A DNA stretch of 64,000 nt from Parasedimentitalea psychrophila. Its GTDB lineage: Bacteria; Pseudomonadota; Alphaproteobacteria; Rhodobacterales; Rhodobacteraceae. The stretch covers positions 186,001 through 250,000 of the forward strand of contig NZ_CP127247.1 in assembly GCF_030285785.1 (NCBI RefSeq), read 5' to 3'. Below the pieces are notes generated by a model that worked only from the letters and a program-made list of their open reading frames with translations, made no database searches and had not been told where the DNA came from. This document shows positions 34,152-43,312 of the stretch, one piece after another. A program made the position numbers and the translations under genes. Each line of letters opens with the position of its first letter. Position 1 is the stretch's first letter.

Positions 34152-35125
34152 TTTGAGCCGTCGCAGCCCACGGCCATGGGCGTGATGCCAAGACGGGCGA
34201 ACAGGGCGCTGTCTTTGTCTTCTCCGGGGTTATCAGCGGTCAGCAGGGTGTCACCGACAAAGATCGAATTGGCACCGGCAAAGAAACACATCGCCTGCAT
34301 CTCATCGCTCATATCGGTGCGGCCTGCGGACAGGCGCACATGGGTTTTGGGCATCAGGATACGCGCCAGCGCCACGGTGCGGACAAATTCAATCGGGTCC
34401 AGCTTTTCCACATCCGCCAGCGGAGTATCGGGGATCGGGATCAGCATGTTGACCGGCACCGAATCCGGGTGCTCCTCTAGGGTGGCAAGGGCCAGCATCA
34501 TGTCGATGCGGTCCATCTGCTGCTCACCCATGCCAACAATGCCGCCGGCACAGACCTTGATGCCCGCCTCGCGCACCCGGTTCAGAGTGTCGATACGGTC
34601 GGCAAAGGTGCGGGTGGTGATGATCTCGGAATAATACCGCTCAGAGGTGTCGATGTTGTGGTTGTAGTAATCCAGACCGGAATCGCGCAGGCGGAACACC
34701 TGCTTCTCGTCCAGCATCCCCAGGGTCATGCAGGTTTCCATGCCCAAGTCTTTGACGCCCTTCACCATGGCCTCAAGTGCGACCATGTCGCGATCCTTGG
34801 GCGAGCGCCAGGCTGCGCCCATGCAATAGCGGGTGGCGCCGCCTTCCTTGGCCTTTTTCGCCTCGTTGATCACCTTGGCGACTTCGATCAGTTTACTGGC
34901 CGACAATTGCGCCCCGTTGCGCGCCGACTGCGAACAATAGGCGCAATCTTCGGCACAGCCGCCGGTCTTGATGCTGAGGAGCTTGGATTTCTGCACCTGA
35001 TTGGGATCAAAATACTGCCGGTGCACGGTCTGTGCCTGAAACAGCAGATCCATGAAGGGCAGATTGTAAATCGCTTCGGCTTGCTCACGCGTCCAGTCGT
35101 TGCGGATAGGGCTGGCGTCCAACAT
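34148..35125 (-). CDS. bioB: Biotin synthase
   Basis: This 325-residue radical-SAM enzyme inserts sulfur into dethiobiotin. The SAM cluster cysteines are C57, C61 and C64 in [14 protein letters not shown]. Other family motifs are [37 protein letters not shown] and [22 protein letters not shown] precedes the ATG at 35125. It is the first gene of the biotin operon, and two BioR-like boxes lie 20-70 bases upstream. Confidence 0.97.
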   Translation of the reverse strand: MLDASPIRNDWTREQAEAIYNLPFMDLLFQAQTVHRQYFDPNQVQKSKLLSIKTGGCAEDCAYCSQSARNGAQLSASKLIEVAKVINEAKKAKEGGATRYCMGAAWRSPKDRDMVALEAMVKGVKDLGMETCMTLGMLDEKQVFRLRDSGLDYYNHNIDTSERYYSEIITTRTFADRIDTLNRVREAGIKVCAGGIVGMGEQQMDRIDMMLALATLEEHPDSVPVNMLIPIPDTPLADVEKLDPIEFVRTVALARILMPKTHVRLSAGRTDMSDEMQAMCFFAGANSIFVGDTLLTADNPGEDKDSALFARLGITPMAVGCDGSK

Positions 35126-35144
35126 GTGATCTCCTACGAGGAAA

Positions 35145-35154
35145 TTATAGATAA
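35145..35154. promoter_or_regulatory. BioR-like operator 1
   Basis: TTATAGATAA matches the alphaproteobacterial BioR (GntR-family) site TTATMTATAA on the opposite strand (TTATCTATAA). It lies 20 bases before the bioB start, a position suited to repression when biotinoyl-AMP is high. No bioR gene is in this window. Confidence 0.8.
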
Positions 35155-35186
35155 TTTTCACGCCAGACCATCCCGGCACGCTCAGT

Positions 35187-35196
35187 TAATAGATAA
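35187..35196. promoter_or_regulatory. BioR-like operator 2
   Basis: TAATAGATAA differs by one base from operator 1 and lies 42 bases further from bioB. Two spaced sites suggest cooperative or dual binding around the promoter. Confidence 0.6.
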
Positions 35197-35372
35197 TTTC
35201 TAATGTTGGTTTCAAGCCCCATCTCGCAACTGCCGCAATTGGTCGCGACTCTCACCGCCTATCACCCGCGTTACTGCGCATTTTCGCACAGGTTCCGTTT
35301 CTCGACGCCAATTGCACTGCACCACCGCACGACTATCTTTGTTGCAACCAAGCATGAACCGGAGGCAATCAC

Positions 35373-36284
35373 ATGTCGCTTAGACCCGTACTCGAAACCC
35401 GCAATGCAGTGCCCACACTGGAGGGTGCCGGTGTCAGACTGCACCGCGCCTTTGGCTTTCAGGACCCCAGCGAGTTGGACCCGTTCCTGTTGTTCGACGA
35501 TTTCCGCAACGAACGCCCCGAGGATTTCCAGAAAGGGTTCCCCTGGCACCCCCATCGCGGCATTGAGACCATCACCTATGTGCTGTCCGGCACCGTCGAG
35601 CACAAAGATTCGCTGGGCAATACCGGCACTTTGGGTGCGGGAGACGTGCAATGGATGACCGCCGGATCGGGAATCATGCACCAGGAAATGCCCACTGGAA
35701 ATGCCACGGGCCAAATGCATGGGTTTCAGCTCTGGGGCAATCTGCCCAGCGACCAGAAAATGACAGCGCCGCGCTATCAGGATGTTGGCAGCCGGGACAT
35801 TCCCGAGATCATCGACGACGACGGCACCCGGGTGCGGGTGATCGTGGGCAATTTCTGGGGCAAGCGCGGACCGGTGGACGGCATCGCGGCGGACCCGCAG
35901 TATCTGGATATCTTTGTTCCAGCCGGGGTCAAGAAGACCTTCAAGATCGACACCTACCGCCGCGCCTTTGCCTATGTGTTTGAAGGGCAAGGTGCTTTTT
36001 GTGATGCCTCGGCGCCGCAGGGGGTGCTGTTGGAAAAAGAGGTCAGCGGCGAAGAACTGCATATTCGCGATATGTCGGGGGACCGGACCCTGGTGCGGTT
36101 TGGCAGCGGCGATGAGATCACGGTGATGGCGGGCCCGGATGGTGTGCGGTTCCTGCTGGTTTCGGGTGCGCCGATAGACGAGCCGGTGGCCTGGCACGGT
36201 CCCATCGTGATGAACACCCAAGCGGAACTGCGACAGGCCTTTGCCGAACTGCGCAACGGTCGCTTCATCCGCCCGGCGCATTAG
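35373..36284 (+). CDS. Pirin family bicupin protein
   Basis: This 303-residue protein has two cupin domains. The N-terminal metal site is visible as FPWHPHRGIETITYV and later GSGIMHQEMP (three histidines and a glutamate). Pirins bind iron; some show quercetinase activity and others act as redox-sensitive cofactors. ACCGGAGG precedes the ATG. It is monocistronic, divergent from bioB with 193 bases between. The physiological substrate cannot be predicted. Confidence 0.92.
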   Translation: MSLRPVLETRNAVPTLEGAGVRLHRAFGFQDPSELDPFLLFDDFRNERPEDFQKGFPWHPHRGIETITYVLSGTVEHKDSLGNTGTLGAGDVQWMTAGSGIMHQEMPTGNATGQMHGFQLWGNLPSDQKMTAPRYQDVGSRDIPEIIDDDGTRVRVIVGNFWGKRGPVDGIAADPQYLDIFVPAGVKKTFKIDTYRRAFAYVFEGQGAFCDASAPQGVLLEKEVSGEELHIRDMSGDRTLVRFGSGDEITVMAGPDGVRFLLVSGAPIDEPVAWHGPIVMNTQAELRQAFAELRNGRFIRPAH

Positions 36285-36457
36285 CTTTCGCCGCAGACGA
36301 AAGGCCGCCCCCAATGGGCTATTACAGAGACTGGGCGGCCAGTATGATGTGCTCTGGGCACCGGAGCTGCCGGCCGGAACAGATCCCGCCACCCTAAAAC
36401 AGACCGCCGAGGGGCTGGTGCCGGGGCTGTATCAATCTTAAGCGGCCCCGCTTGCCC

Positions 36458-36940
36458 TCAATGCCCGGCGCCAGACCAGAAATACACAACCTCGTCGCCA
36501 ACATCGCGACCCTGAAAACCCGCCCGCTGCAGCAGTCGCGCCGAGGCAGTGTTGCCCTGCATGACGCCTCCGCAGAGGGGGATGTCCGTCCCGCGATACA
36601 GATCCTGTAGCGCCGCAATCAGCCCAGTCGCCAGCCCCTGCCCCCAAACCCGCTGCGCCAATAGATATCCAAGATGGCACTCTGCTCTGTCTGGGTCAGC
36701 GTCTGGGTCAGCATGGGATAGAAACACCAAACCGACCCCCGCTCCGGATCCCTCAAACAAGGCCAGGACCTCGGCCTGCTGTGACAGACCAGTCAAAAAA
36801 TTTCGCTGCTCGAGCTCGGTCGTGAGCTTCTGGAAGCCAGGCGGCAGGAATTCCACGACCTCAGGCTTAAACAGCGCTGCAAGATCATCCGGGGAAAGCT
36901 GACGCCAGTCACCACTTACTAAGCGGTCAGTAGAAATCAC
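36458..36940 (-). CDS. GNAT family N-acetyltransferase
   Basis: About 160 residues with the RimJ/RimL-like GNAT layout: STDRLVSGDWRQLSPDD opens it, HLGYLLAQRVWGQGLATGLI is motif A binding acetyl-CoA, and NTASARLLQRAGFQGRD is motif B. The GTG at 36940 was chosen because GGAGGG precedes it by six bases. It begins 20 bases after the TetR stop and is probably cotranscribed with that regulator. Substrate unknown. Confidence 0.82.
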   Translation of the reverse strand: MISTDRLVSGDWRQLSPDDLAALFKPEVVEFLPPGFQKLTTELEQRNFLTGLSQQAEVLALFEGSGAGVGLVFLSHADPDADPDRAECHLGYLLAQRVWGQGLATGLIAALQDLYRGTDIPLCGGVMQGNTASARLLQRAGFQGRDVGDEVVYFWSGAGH

Positions 36941-36960
36941 TGCGGACCCTCCAGCCAGGG

Positions 36961-37548
36961 TCACGTCACCATTGTCCGGCGCACCATCTCCCAATAGCTG
37001 GTTTCCACCTGATCCAGCGACAATCGCCCGCCAGCCCGATACCAAGTATTGACGCCATTCAGCATCGCAATGACAGCCAGTGTCGCGATCTTGGTATCAG
37101 GCACCGCAAACACCCCCTCACAGACACCCTGCTTCAGCACCGTCTCAAGGGTGTTTTCATATTCGCGGCGCAGCGCCTCGATCACCGTGAAGTTTTCCGC
37201 CGAGAGATTGCGCAGTTCCATATAGGCAATAAAAACCGCATCCGGGTGCTCAATGTTGAAACGGATATGAAAGCGGGTAAAACTCTCGAGCTGCGACAGC
37301 GCATCCCCGGCGGCAGGCTGATCCTGCCACGCGGTCAGCAGCTCGGTCATATGACTTTCCATCAGCCGAAACAGCAGGCTCTGCTTGTCTGGGGTGTAAT
37401 TATACAAGGCCCCGGCCTGCACCCCGACCGCGCCGGCGATCTGGCGCATCGAAACAGCAGCAAAGCCGTGCTGCGCAAACAGCCTTAGCGCCGCATCCTG
37501 AATGCGTGGGCCGGTGATGCCGGAGTGAGATCCCTGTGTGCGCGCCAT
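36961..37548 (-). CDS. TetR/AcrR family transcriptional regulator
   Basis: This 195-residue protein has an N-terminal HTH (AALRLFAQHGFAAVSMRQIA, then GALYNYTPDKQSLLFRLME). The C-terminal TetR_C domain contains FNIEHPDAVFIAYMELRNL. A palindromic site lies 13 bases upstream of its start. Similar roseobacter regulators sit near acyl-CoA catabolic genes, but none is next to it here. Target genes probably include itself, the GNAT gene and perhaps the divergent lipoprotein gene. Confidence 0.88.
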   Translation of the reverse strand: MARTQGSHSGITGPRIQDAALRLFAQHGFAAVSMRQIAGAVGVQAGALYNYTPDKQSLLFRLMESHMTELLTAWQDQPAAGDALSQLESFTRFHIRFNIEHPDAVFIAYMELRNLSAENFTVIEALRREYENTLETVLKQGVCEGVFAVPDTKIATLAVIAMLNGVNTWYRAGGRLSLDQVETSYWEMVRRTMVT

Positions 37549-37560
37549 GTGGTCAGGCTA

Positions 37561-37578
37561 TCTGAACAGATGTTCAGA
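37561..37578. promoter_or_regulatory. Palindromic TetR-type operator
   Basis: TCTGAACA-GA-TGTTCAGA is a perfect 8-base inverted repeat, 13 bases before the TetR start and 65 bases before the divergent lipoprotein gene. Autoregulation is inferred. Confidence 0.75.
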
Positions 37579-37643
37579 AAAAACCCCTGCTTGCGACTTT
37601 TCCTACAAACAGGCATCAAAGACATGGACAAAGGACCGCTGCC

Positions 37644-37904
37644 ATGACCCGCTCACTGCCCCTGACAACCTGCGCCTGCATACTCTTGCTGGCCACCACA
37701 GCCTGTACCAGGGTGCCCGAGCTGGAGGATCAGCTGACGGTGGATTTGAAGTCTGCCGATTATCCGGCGCTGATCGCCTTGGAACAGGCCATCGCGCCCT
37801 TGCCGCTGCCCGACAGCCAAAGCACCGCGCTGGAACAGCAACTGCTTGCCCGCAGCGCCCGCTTGCAGCAGCGCGCCAGGGCTTTGAACTCCGCTTCAAA
37901 CTGA
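37644..37904 (+). CDS. Small putative lipoprotein
   Basis: This 86-residue protein has a signal sequence ending at a lipobox-like LLATTAC (cysteine near residue 21). The mature part is helical and charged (VPELEDQLTVDLKSADYPAL and LEQQLLARSARLQQRARAL), possibly a short coiled coil. No family name is assigned. It is divergent from the TetR gene, sharing the operator region. Confidence 0.65.
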   Translation: MTRSLPLTTCACILLLATTACTRVPELEDQLTVDLKSADYPALIALEQAIAPLPLPDSQSTALEQQLLARSARLQQRARALNSASN

Positions 37905-38341
37905 CCGGATACGGGATTGGGTCGCAATCCACTGGTGGGTCACGCATGTCGCCATTTTACGCACCTCGCCATATCGGACAAACAGCGCCGTAGCGGAGTG
38001 TGAGGCCGTCGCGAGCTTGGATCCGCCAGTCGACATTAGTGAGACCACATGGATTGGGGCTGCAAACAGACCCCAAACGGGCTACTCCCGCCCGTCGTCA
38101 GGCATCTATGATACCCTCCTCCCGTTGGGCGTGGCGCCGCGCAAGCGCGCCACGCCCAAACCAGCCTGCTGTGTCGGCCTTGCCGATGGAGCAGGCTGGT
38201 GCGGGAGATCTCCGTTCCCCGTAAATGCAAATCAAATGCGGGGGGCGGACTATCGATTCCCCGCTTAGACCGTCCCCCGTTGCGCCCTTGGGCAGAGCCG
38301 GCTAATGCGAGGGTCAGATAGAAAACAAGGGATCACCAGCT
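37905..38341. other. Non-coding spacer before hom, with a strong hairpin
   Basis: No gene is seen in 437 bases. A 13-base perfect stem lies at 38125-38159 (TTGGGCGTGGCGC facing GCGCCACGCCCAA, 9-base loop) without a T run, so it is not a classical terminator. The hom promoter must lie toward 38341. Confidence 0.5.
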
Positions 38342-39628
38342 ATGACAAAGCCGCTTCGTCTTGGGATTGCAGGTTTGGGCACCGTCGGCATGGGCGTGGT
38401 GAAAATCATCCGTCGCCAGGCCGCTCTGCTGGAGGCTCGCACCGGTCGCCCGGTTGTCATCACCGCCGTCTCGGCCCGTGATGCCAGCAAGGACCGCGGC
38501 ATTTCGCTGAGCAGCTATGCCTGGGAAACGGACCCGGTGGCGCTGGCAGTGCGCGACGATGTCGATGTCTTTGTCGAATTGATGGGCGGCCATGAGGGCG
38601 CGGCCAAGGCCGCAACCGAGGCGGCCCTGGCTGCAGGCAAGGACGTGGTCACCGCCAACAAGGCTCTGCTGGCGATTCACGGCCAGGCACTGGCGGAACA
38701 AGCCGAGGCAAAAGGCCAGGTGATCCGCTTTGAAGCGGCGGTTGCCGGTGGTATCCCGGTGATCAAATCGCTAACCGAAGGTCTGGCCGGCAATGAGATC
38801 ACCCGCATCATGGGGGTGATGAACGGCACCTGCAATTACATCCTGACCCAGATGCAGGCCACCGGTCAGGGCTATAACGCCTTGTTCGAGGAATGTGGCA
38901 AACTTGGCTATCTGGAAGCTGATCCCAATCTGGATGTGGGCGGCATTGATGCGGGTCACAAACTGGCCCTGCTGGCGGCCATTGCCTTTGGCACCAAGCC
39001 CGATTTTGCCAGTGTGCAGCTGGAGGGCATCCAGCGCATCACCCTGGAAGACATCCACCAGGCCGCCGACATGGGCTTTCGCATCAAACTGCTGGGGGTG
39101 GCGCAACGCACGGCCCGCGGGTTGGAACAGCGCATGTCCCCCTGTCTGGTTCCCGCCAGCTCGCCTCTGGGCCAGCTGGAAGGCGGCACCAATATGGTGG
39201 TGATCGAGGGCGACGCGGTTGAACAAATCGTGCTGCGCGGCCCCGGAGCAGGCGAAGGCCCCACCGCCAGTGCGGTGCTGGGCGATATTTGCGATCTGGC
39301 GCGCGGTTTTCGGATTGCCACCTTTGGCCAGCCCGCAACCAGCCTGCAGGATATTCCAGCCGCCCAGACCGGCCTGCCCGCCCCCTATTACCTGCGCCTG
39401 GCGCTGCAGGACAAGCCCGGCGCTCTGGCCAAGGTCGCCGCGGCGCTGGGGGATGCAGCGGTGTCGATTGACCGAATGCGCCAATACGGACATTCTGAGC
39501 CCACAGCGCCGGTGCTGATTGTCACCCACAAATGCACCCGCGCCACCCTGGACGTGGCCCTGGAGGCGCTGGCGGCCAGCGATGTGGTGGATGGCGCCCC
39601 GGTTGCCCTGCGCATCGAAGAGCTCTGA
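38342..39628 (+). CDS. hom: Homoserine dehydrogenase
   Basis: This 428-residue enzyme reduces aspartate semialdehyde to homoserine for threonine and methionine. It has an NAD(P)-binding Rossmann start (LGIAGLGTVGMGVVKII), VVTANKALLA, the catalytic region GVMNGTCNYILTQM and GYLEADPNLDVGGIDAGHKLA. A C-terminal ACT domain from about residue 345 (YYLRLALQDKPGALAKVAA) implies allosteric control by threonine. No aspartokinase fusion. glpX follows after 145 bases. Confidence 0.95.
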   Translation: MTKPLRLGIAGLGTVGMGVVKIIRRQAALLEARTGRPVVITAVSARDASKDRGISLSSYAWETDPVALAVRDDVDVFVELMGGHEGAAKAATEAALAAGKDVVTANKALLAIHGQALAEQAEAKGQVIRFEAAVAGGIPVIKSLTEGLAGNEITRIMGVMNGTCNYILTQMQATGQGYNALFEECGKLGYLEADPNLDVGGIDAGHKLALLAAIAFGTKPDFASVQLEGIQRITLEDIHQAADMGFRIKLLGVAQRTARGLEQRMSPCLVPASSPLGQLEGGTNMVVIEGDAVEQIVLRGPGAGEGPTASAVLGDICDLARGFRIATFGQPATSLQDIPAAQTGLPAPYYLRLALQDKPGALAKVAAALGDAAVSIDRMRQYGHSEPTAPVLIVTHKCTRATLDVALEALAASDVVDGAPVALRIEEL

Positions 39629-39773
39629 TCGCCGCCACCACCGGCGGGAAAACGAGAATTACCGACAGTGGCAGCCGCAAGCTGCCGCTGTGACCGCTAA
39701 CGGCCCTTGCCCGCCCTGCCCTGCGCAGGGTATGCGACGGGAAACCCGCTCTGATTGACACAGGATATTTAGC

Positions 39774-40745
39774 ATGACCTCATCCCCCTCTGACGCTGCT
39801 TATAATGATCGTATGTTGTCGCTGGGCCTGGCCCGCGTTGCGGAGCAGGCCGCACTGGCCTCGGCCTCTCTGGTTGGACGTGGCGACGAAAAAGCCGCCG
39901 ATCAGGCCGCTGTCAACGCCATGCGCGAACAGTTGAACCTGCTGGATATCGCCGGCGTTGTCGTCATCGGTGAAGGCGAGCGCGACGAAGCGCCAATGCT
40001 GTTCATCGGCGAAGAAGTTGGCACCGGCAACGGCCCCGGCGTTGATATCGCACTGGATCCGCTGGAAGGCACCACGCTGACCGCCAAGGATATGCCCAAC
40101 GCCCTGACCGTAATTGCTATGGGCCCTCGCGGATCCATGCTGCATGCACCGGATGTCTATATGGAAAAACTGGCGGTGGGCCCCGGCCTGCCAACGGGTG
40201 TTGTCACCCTGGACATGAGCCCTGCCGAGCGGGTGATTGCGCTGGCAGCGGCCAAGGGCTGTGCGGCGTCAGATATCACGGTCTGCATTCTGGAGCGCCC
40301 CCGTCACGAGGCAATGATTGCCGAGGTGCGCGGCACTGGCGCGGCAATCCGCCTGATCACCGATGGCGATGTGGCCGGTGTGATGCATTGTGCCGAAAGC
40401 GAAATCACCGGCATCGACATGTATATGGGCGACGGTGGCGCCCCAGAGGGCGTGTTGGCTGCGGCAGCGTTGAAATGCATGGGCGGACAGATCTATGGCC
40501 GTTTGCTGTTCCGCAATGATGACGAACGCGGCCGTGCTGCCAAGGCCGGCATCACCGACCTTAACCGGATCTATTCGCGCGATGACATGGTCACCAAAGA
40601 CGTGATCTTTGCCGCCACTGGCGTCACCGGCGGCACTCTGCTGCCCGCCATCAAGCGCGAACCCGGTTGGGTCGAGACCACCACTCTGCTGATGCGGTCG
40701 AAATCCGGCTCGGTGCGGCGGATGTCTTATCGCACCCCGGTGTGA
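39774..40745 (+). CDS. glpX: Class II fructose-1,6-bisphosphatase
   Basis: This 323-residue Mg/Mn-dependent phosphatase of gluconeogenesis has the GlpX motifs GEGERDEAPMLFIGEEVG and the metal-binding DPLEGTTLTA, followed by YMEKLAVGP and GDGGAPEGVLAAAALKCMGG. Length is standard. In roseobacters hom-glpX-recJ is a recurrent gene order. A repeat and terminator hairpin follow the gene. Confidence 0.95.
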   Translation: MTSSPSDAAYNDRMLSLGLARVAEQAALASASLVGRGDEKAADQAAVNAMREQLNLLDIAGVVVIGEGERDEAPMLFIGEEVGTGNGPGVDIALDPLEGTTLTAKDMPNALTVIAMGPRGSMLHAPDVYMEKLAVGPGLPTGVVTLDMSPAERVIALAAAKGCAASDITVCILERPRHEAMIAEVRGTGAAIRLITDGDVAGVMHCAESEITGIDMYMGDGGAPEGVLAAAALKCMGGQIYGRLLFRNDDERGRAAKAGITDLNRIYSRDDMVTKDVIFAATGVTGGTLLPAIKREPGWVETTTLLMRSKSGSVRRMSYRTPV

Positions 40746-40774
40746 TCTTTCATGGGGCCTGGGCCTTGCTGTCA

Positions 40775-40845
40775 CCGTCGGATGCCTCCGGCGGAGGTAT
40801 TTTAAACAAGAAGAAAGGCCGGACCTGCGCAGGGTTCGGCCTTTT
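40775..40845 (+). terminator. Repeat copy (second family, reversed) followed by terminator hairpin
   Basis: Read in reverse, 40778-40812 gives CTTCTTGTTTAAAATACCTC, matching the repeat at 8577. At 40814-40844 AAAGGCCG pairs with CGGCCTTT and a TTGG tail follows; this is a likely glpX terminator. recJ begins 25 bases later. Confidence 0.65.
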
Positions 40846-40870
40846 GGTATATTAACTGGAGGATTGCGCT

Positions 40871-42613
40871 GTGGCGTTTTTGAATGTTGAGCAATCGCTG
40901 ACGGGGCGCAGCTGGCAGGGGCCGGGCCTTGAACTGGAGCGCGCCGCCGAGATGATGGCGCAGCAGAGCGAGATCCCGGCGCCGGTCTGTCAGGTGCTGG
41001 CACGGCGCGGTGTGCCACTGCATGAGGCGAAAGGGTTTTTGACGCCACAACTGAAGGATCTACTGCCCGACCCGCGCCGCCTGAAAGATATGGAGGTGGC
41101 TGCACAGCGGTTCCTGCTGGCGGTGCAACAGCGCCAACGCATTGCTGTGTTTGCCGATTATGACGTCGATGGCGGTGGCTCGGCGGCACTGCTGCTGGTC
41201 TGGTTGCGGCAGATGGGACAGGTGGCGACACTTTACGTGCCGGACCGGATCGACGAGGGCTATGGCCCCAACGACGCGGCGATGGCGGCCCTGGCGCGCG
41301 ATCATGATCTGATCATCTGCGTCGATTGCGGCACCCTGAGCCATGCCCCGATTGCAGCAGCCAAGGGCGCCGATGTGGTGGTACTGGACCACCACCTGGG
41401 TGGCGAGACCCTGCCTGACTGCGTTGCGGTAGTGAACCCGAACCGGCAGGATGAAGATGGCGAGCTGGGCTATTTCTGTGCCGCTGGCGTGGTGTTTTTG
41501 ATGCTGGTCGAAGCGCGCAGGCAATTGCGCGAGGGTGGCCATGGCACCGGACCGGACCTGATGGCGCTGCTGGATCTGGTGGCGCTGGCGACGGTGGCCG
41601 ATGTGGCGCCGCTGATTGGTGCCAACCGCGCCCTGGTGCGCCAGGGGTTGAAGGTGATGGCCGCACGGCAACGTCCCGGCCTGGTGGCGCTGGCGGATGT
41701 CTCGCGGATGGATTCGGCGCCGTCGACCTATAGTCTGGGGTTCATGCTGGGGCCACGGGTCAATGCGGGCGGACGGATTGGCAAGGCGGATCTGGGCGCA
41801 CGGCTGCTGTCGACCGACGATCCCCATGAAGCGGCCTCCATTGCGGAACGGCTGGACCAATTGAACAGCGAGCGGCGCGAGATTGAAAATGCGGTGCGGG
41901 CGGCGGCGATGGAACAGGCCGAGGCCCGCGGTTTTGATGCGCCGCTGGTCTGGGCTGCCGGTGAGGGCTGGCATCCCGGCGTGGTGGGCATTGTGGCCTC
42001 GCGGCTGAAGGAAGCCGCCGGGCGACCGGCCGTGGTAATCGGGCTGGACGGCGATGAGGGCAAGGGCTCGGGGCGGTCGGTCAGCGGCATCGATCTGGGC
42101 GCGGCGATCCAGCGTCTGGCCAGCGACGGCTTGCTGATCAAGGGCGGTGGCCACAAGATGGCTGCGGGGCTGAGTGTAAAGCGCGACCAGCTGGAACCGG
42201 CAATGGCGCGGTTGTCGGAGCTGCTGGAGAAGCAAGGTGCTGGAGACCTCGGCCCTGCGGATCTGAAACTGGACGGCGTGTTGATGCCCGGTGCCGCGAC
42301 AGTGGAGATGATCGAACAGATCGAACAGGCCGGACCGTTTGGGGCGGGTGCCCCGGCCCCGCGTTATGCCTTTCCCGATCTGCAGATACGGTTTGCCAAA
42401 CGGGTTGGCGAAACCCATTTAAAACTGTCGCTGAGCGATGGCATGGGCGGCGGTATTGACGCGATCTGTTTTGGTGCCTTTGACACCCCGATGGGGCAGT
42501 GTTTGCTGGATCATGGTGGTGCGCGGTTCCATTTTGCCGGACGCTTGGAGATCAACCTGTGGCGCGGACGACAAAGCCCCCAGTTGCGTCTGGAAGACGC
42601 CGCACCAGCCTAA
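40871..42613 (+). CDS. recJ: Single-stranded-DNA exonuclease RecJ
   Basis: This 580-residue 5'-3' exonuclease works in recombination and repair. DHH-family motifs: ADYDVDG (D96, D98, D100), VDCGT (D152), VVLDHH (D173-H175) and LATVADVAPL. The DHHA1 domain contains GEGWHPGVVGIVASRLKE and GGGHKMAAGLS. A C-terminal OB-type domain follows. GTG at 40871 is preceded by CTGGAGG. All catalytic residues are present. Confidence 0.96.
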   Translation: MAFLNVEQSLTGRSWQGPGLELERAAEMMAQQSEIPAPVCQVLARRGVPLHEAKGFLTPQLKDLLPDPRRLKDMEVAAQRFLLAVQQRQRIAVFADYDVDGGGSAALLLVWLRQMGQVATLYVPDRIDEGYGPNDAAMAALARDHDLIICVDCGTLSHAPIAAAKGADVVVLDHHLGGETLPDCVAVVNPNRQDEDGELGYFCAAGVVFLMLVEARRQLREGGHGTGPDLMALLDLVALATVADVAPLIGANRALVRQGLKVMAARQRPGLVALADVSRMDSAPSTYSLGFMLGPRVNAGGRIGKADLGARLLSTDDPHEAASIAERLDQLNSERREIENAVRAAAMEQAEARGFDAPLVWAAGEGWHPGVVGIVASRLKEAAGRPAVVIGLDGDEGKGSGRSVSGIDLGAAIQRLASDGLLIKGGGHKMAAGLSVKRDQLEPAMARLSELLEKQGAGDLGPADLKLDGVLMPGAATVEMIEQIEQAGPFGAGAPAPRYAFPDLQIRFAKRVGETHLKLSLSDGMGGGIDAICFGAFDTPMGQCLLDHGGARFHFAGRLEINLWRGRQSPQLRLEDAAPA

Positions 42614-42669
42614 CATAAATGCCGCCGGACGCCGGTGTAAAAAAAACGCGACGCAGGGCATTTTTTCTC

Positions 42670-42698
42670 TTGCGATGTGCAGCGGGAATTACTACTAC
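42670..42698 (+). promoter_or_regulatory. Probable promoter of first tRNA-Glu
   Basis: TTGCGA and TACTAC are separated by 17 bases, about 16 bases before the tRNA start. The second tRNA-Glu has a similar pair, TTGCGT and TAAATA with 17 bases between, at 42973-43001. Confidence 0.45.
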
Positions 42699-42713
42699 CC
42701 GCTGACACCAAGT

Positions 42714-42788
42714 GGCCCGTTCGTCTATCGGTTAGGACGCCAGGTTTTCAACCTGGAAAGACGAGTTCGATTCTCGTACGGGCTGCCA
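42714..42788 (+). tRNA. tRNA-Glu (TTC), copy 1
   Basis: Acceptor GGCCCGT pairs with ACGGGCT; the anticodon arm CCAGG-TTTTCAA-CCTGG carries TTC. The T arm is CGAG-TTCGATT-CTCG, and CCA is encoded. It is identical to the copy at 43020. Confidence 0.96.
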
Positions 42789-43019
42789 TGGTGTACTGGC
42801 TGCAAATTCGGACCTTACTTTGGTCGGCTTTTGCGGCGTAAATCCCCCGCTTCAGTATAATATATGCGACCCCAGCACAGGGATGATACTGGCGTATCTG
42901 ATCGCGCCACCGCCCTTTTGCACCCCCTAAGACCGGCGAACAAAATGATTGTCACTTTCTCAAAATACCCTCTTGCGTCCCGGGGGCGGGTTATCTAAAT
43001 ACCGGCTCAAGCACTAAGT

Positions 43020-43094
43020 GGCCCGTTCGTCTATCGGTTAGGACGCCAGGTTTTCAACCTGGAAAGACGAGTTCGATTCTCGTACGGGCTGCCA
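43020..43094 (+). tRNA. tRNA-Glu (TTC), copy 2
   Basis: Identical over 75 bases to copy 1, 306 bases downstream, with its own promoter-like pair. The spacer between the copies differs from the sequence before copy 1, so this is gene duplication rather than a simple long tandem repeat. A C12A12 tract follows three bases later. Confidence 0.96.
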
Positions 43095-43096
43095 CT

Positions 43097-43120
43097 CCCC
43101 CCCCCCCCAAAAAAAAAAAA
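43097..43120. repeat. Homopolymer C12-A12 tract
   Basis: Twelve C are followed directly by twelve A, three bases after tRNA-Glu copy 2. Such adjoining homopolymers are length-unstable and error-prone in sequencing. The minus-strand frame that crosses them runs into the tRNA and is not a credible gene. Confidence 0.9.
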
Positions 43121-43312
43121 TGACAGAGCCAACCCAGCGCAGCAGAGCTGCGCGCAGAATCATCGACTGGCCCAGTATCCTTCCCAGTATCCATCCCAGT
43201 CTCCATCGCAGCATCGCTGGCTTGCAGCTCGCTCATCCTGGCATCCCTGTTTGGTGATCGGACCTGTGTTAAGGGCGCCTGCTAGCGGCAGGGGCACGGG
43301 GCGGCATCAGCT

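Noticed and set aside
43054-43236. Minus-strand ORF of 60 codons beside tRNA-Glu
   Set aside because: It reads through the C12A12 tract into the tRNA gene and has repetitive, non-homologous sequence.
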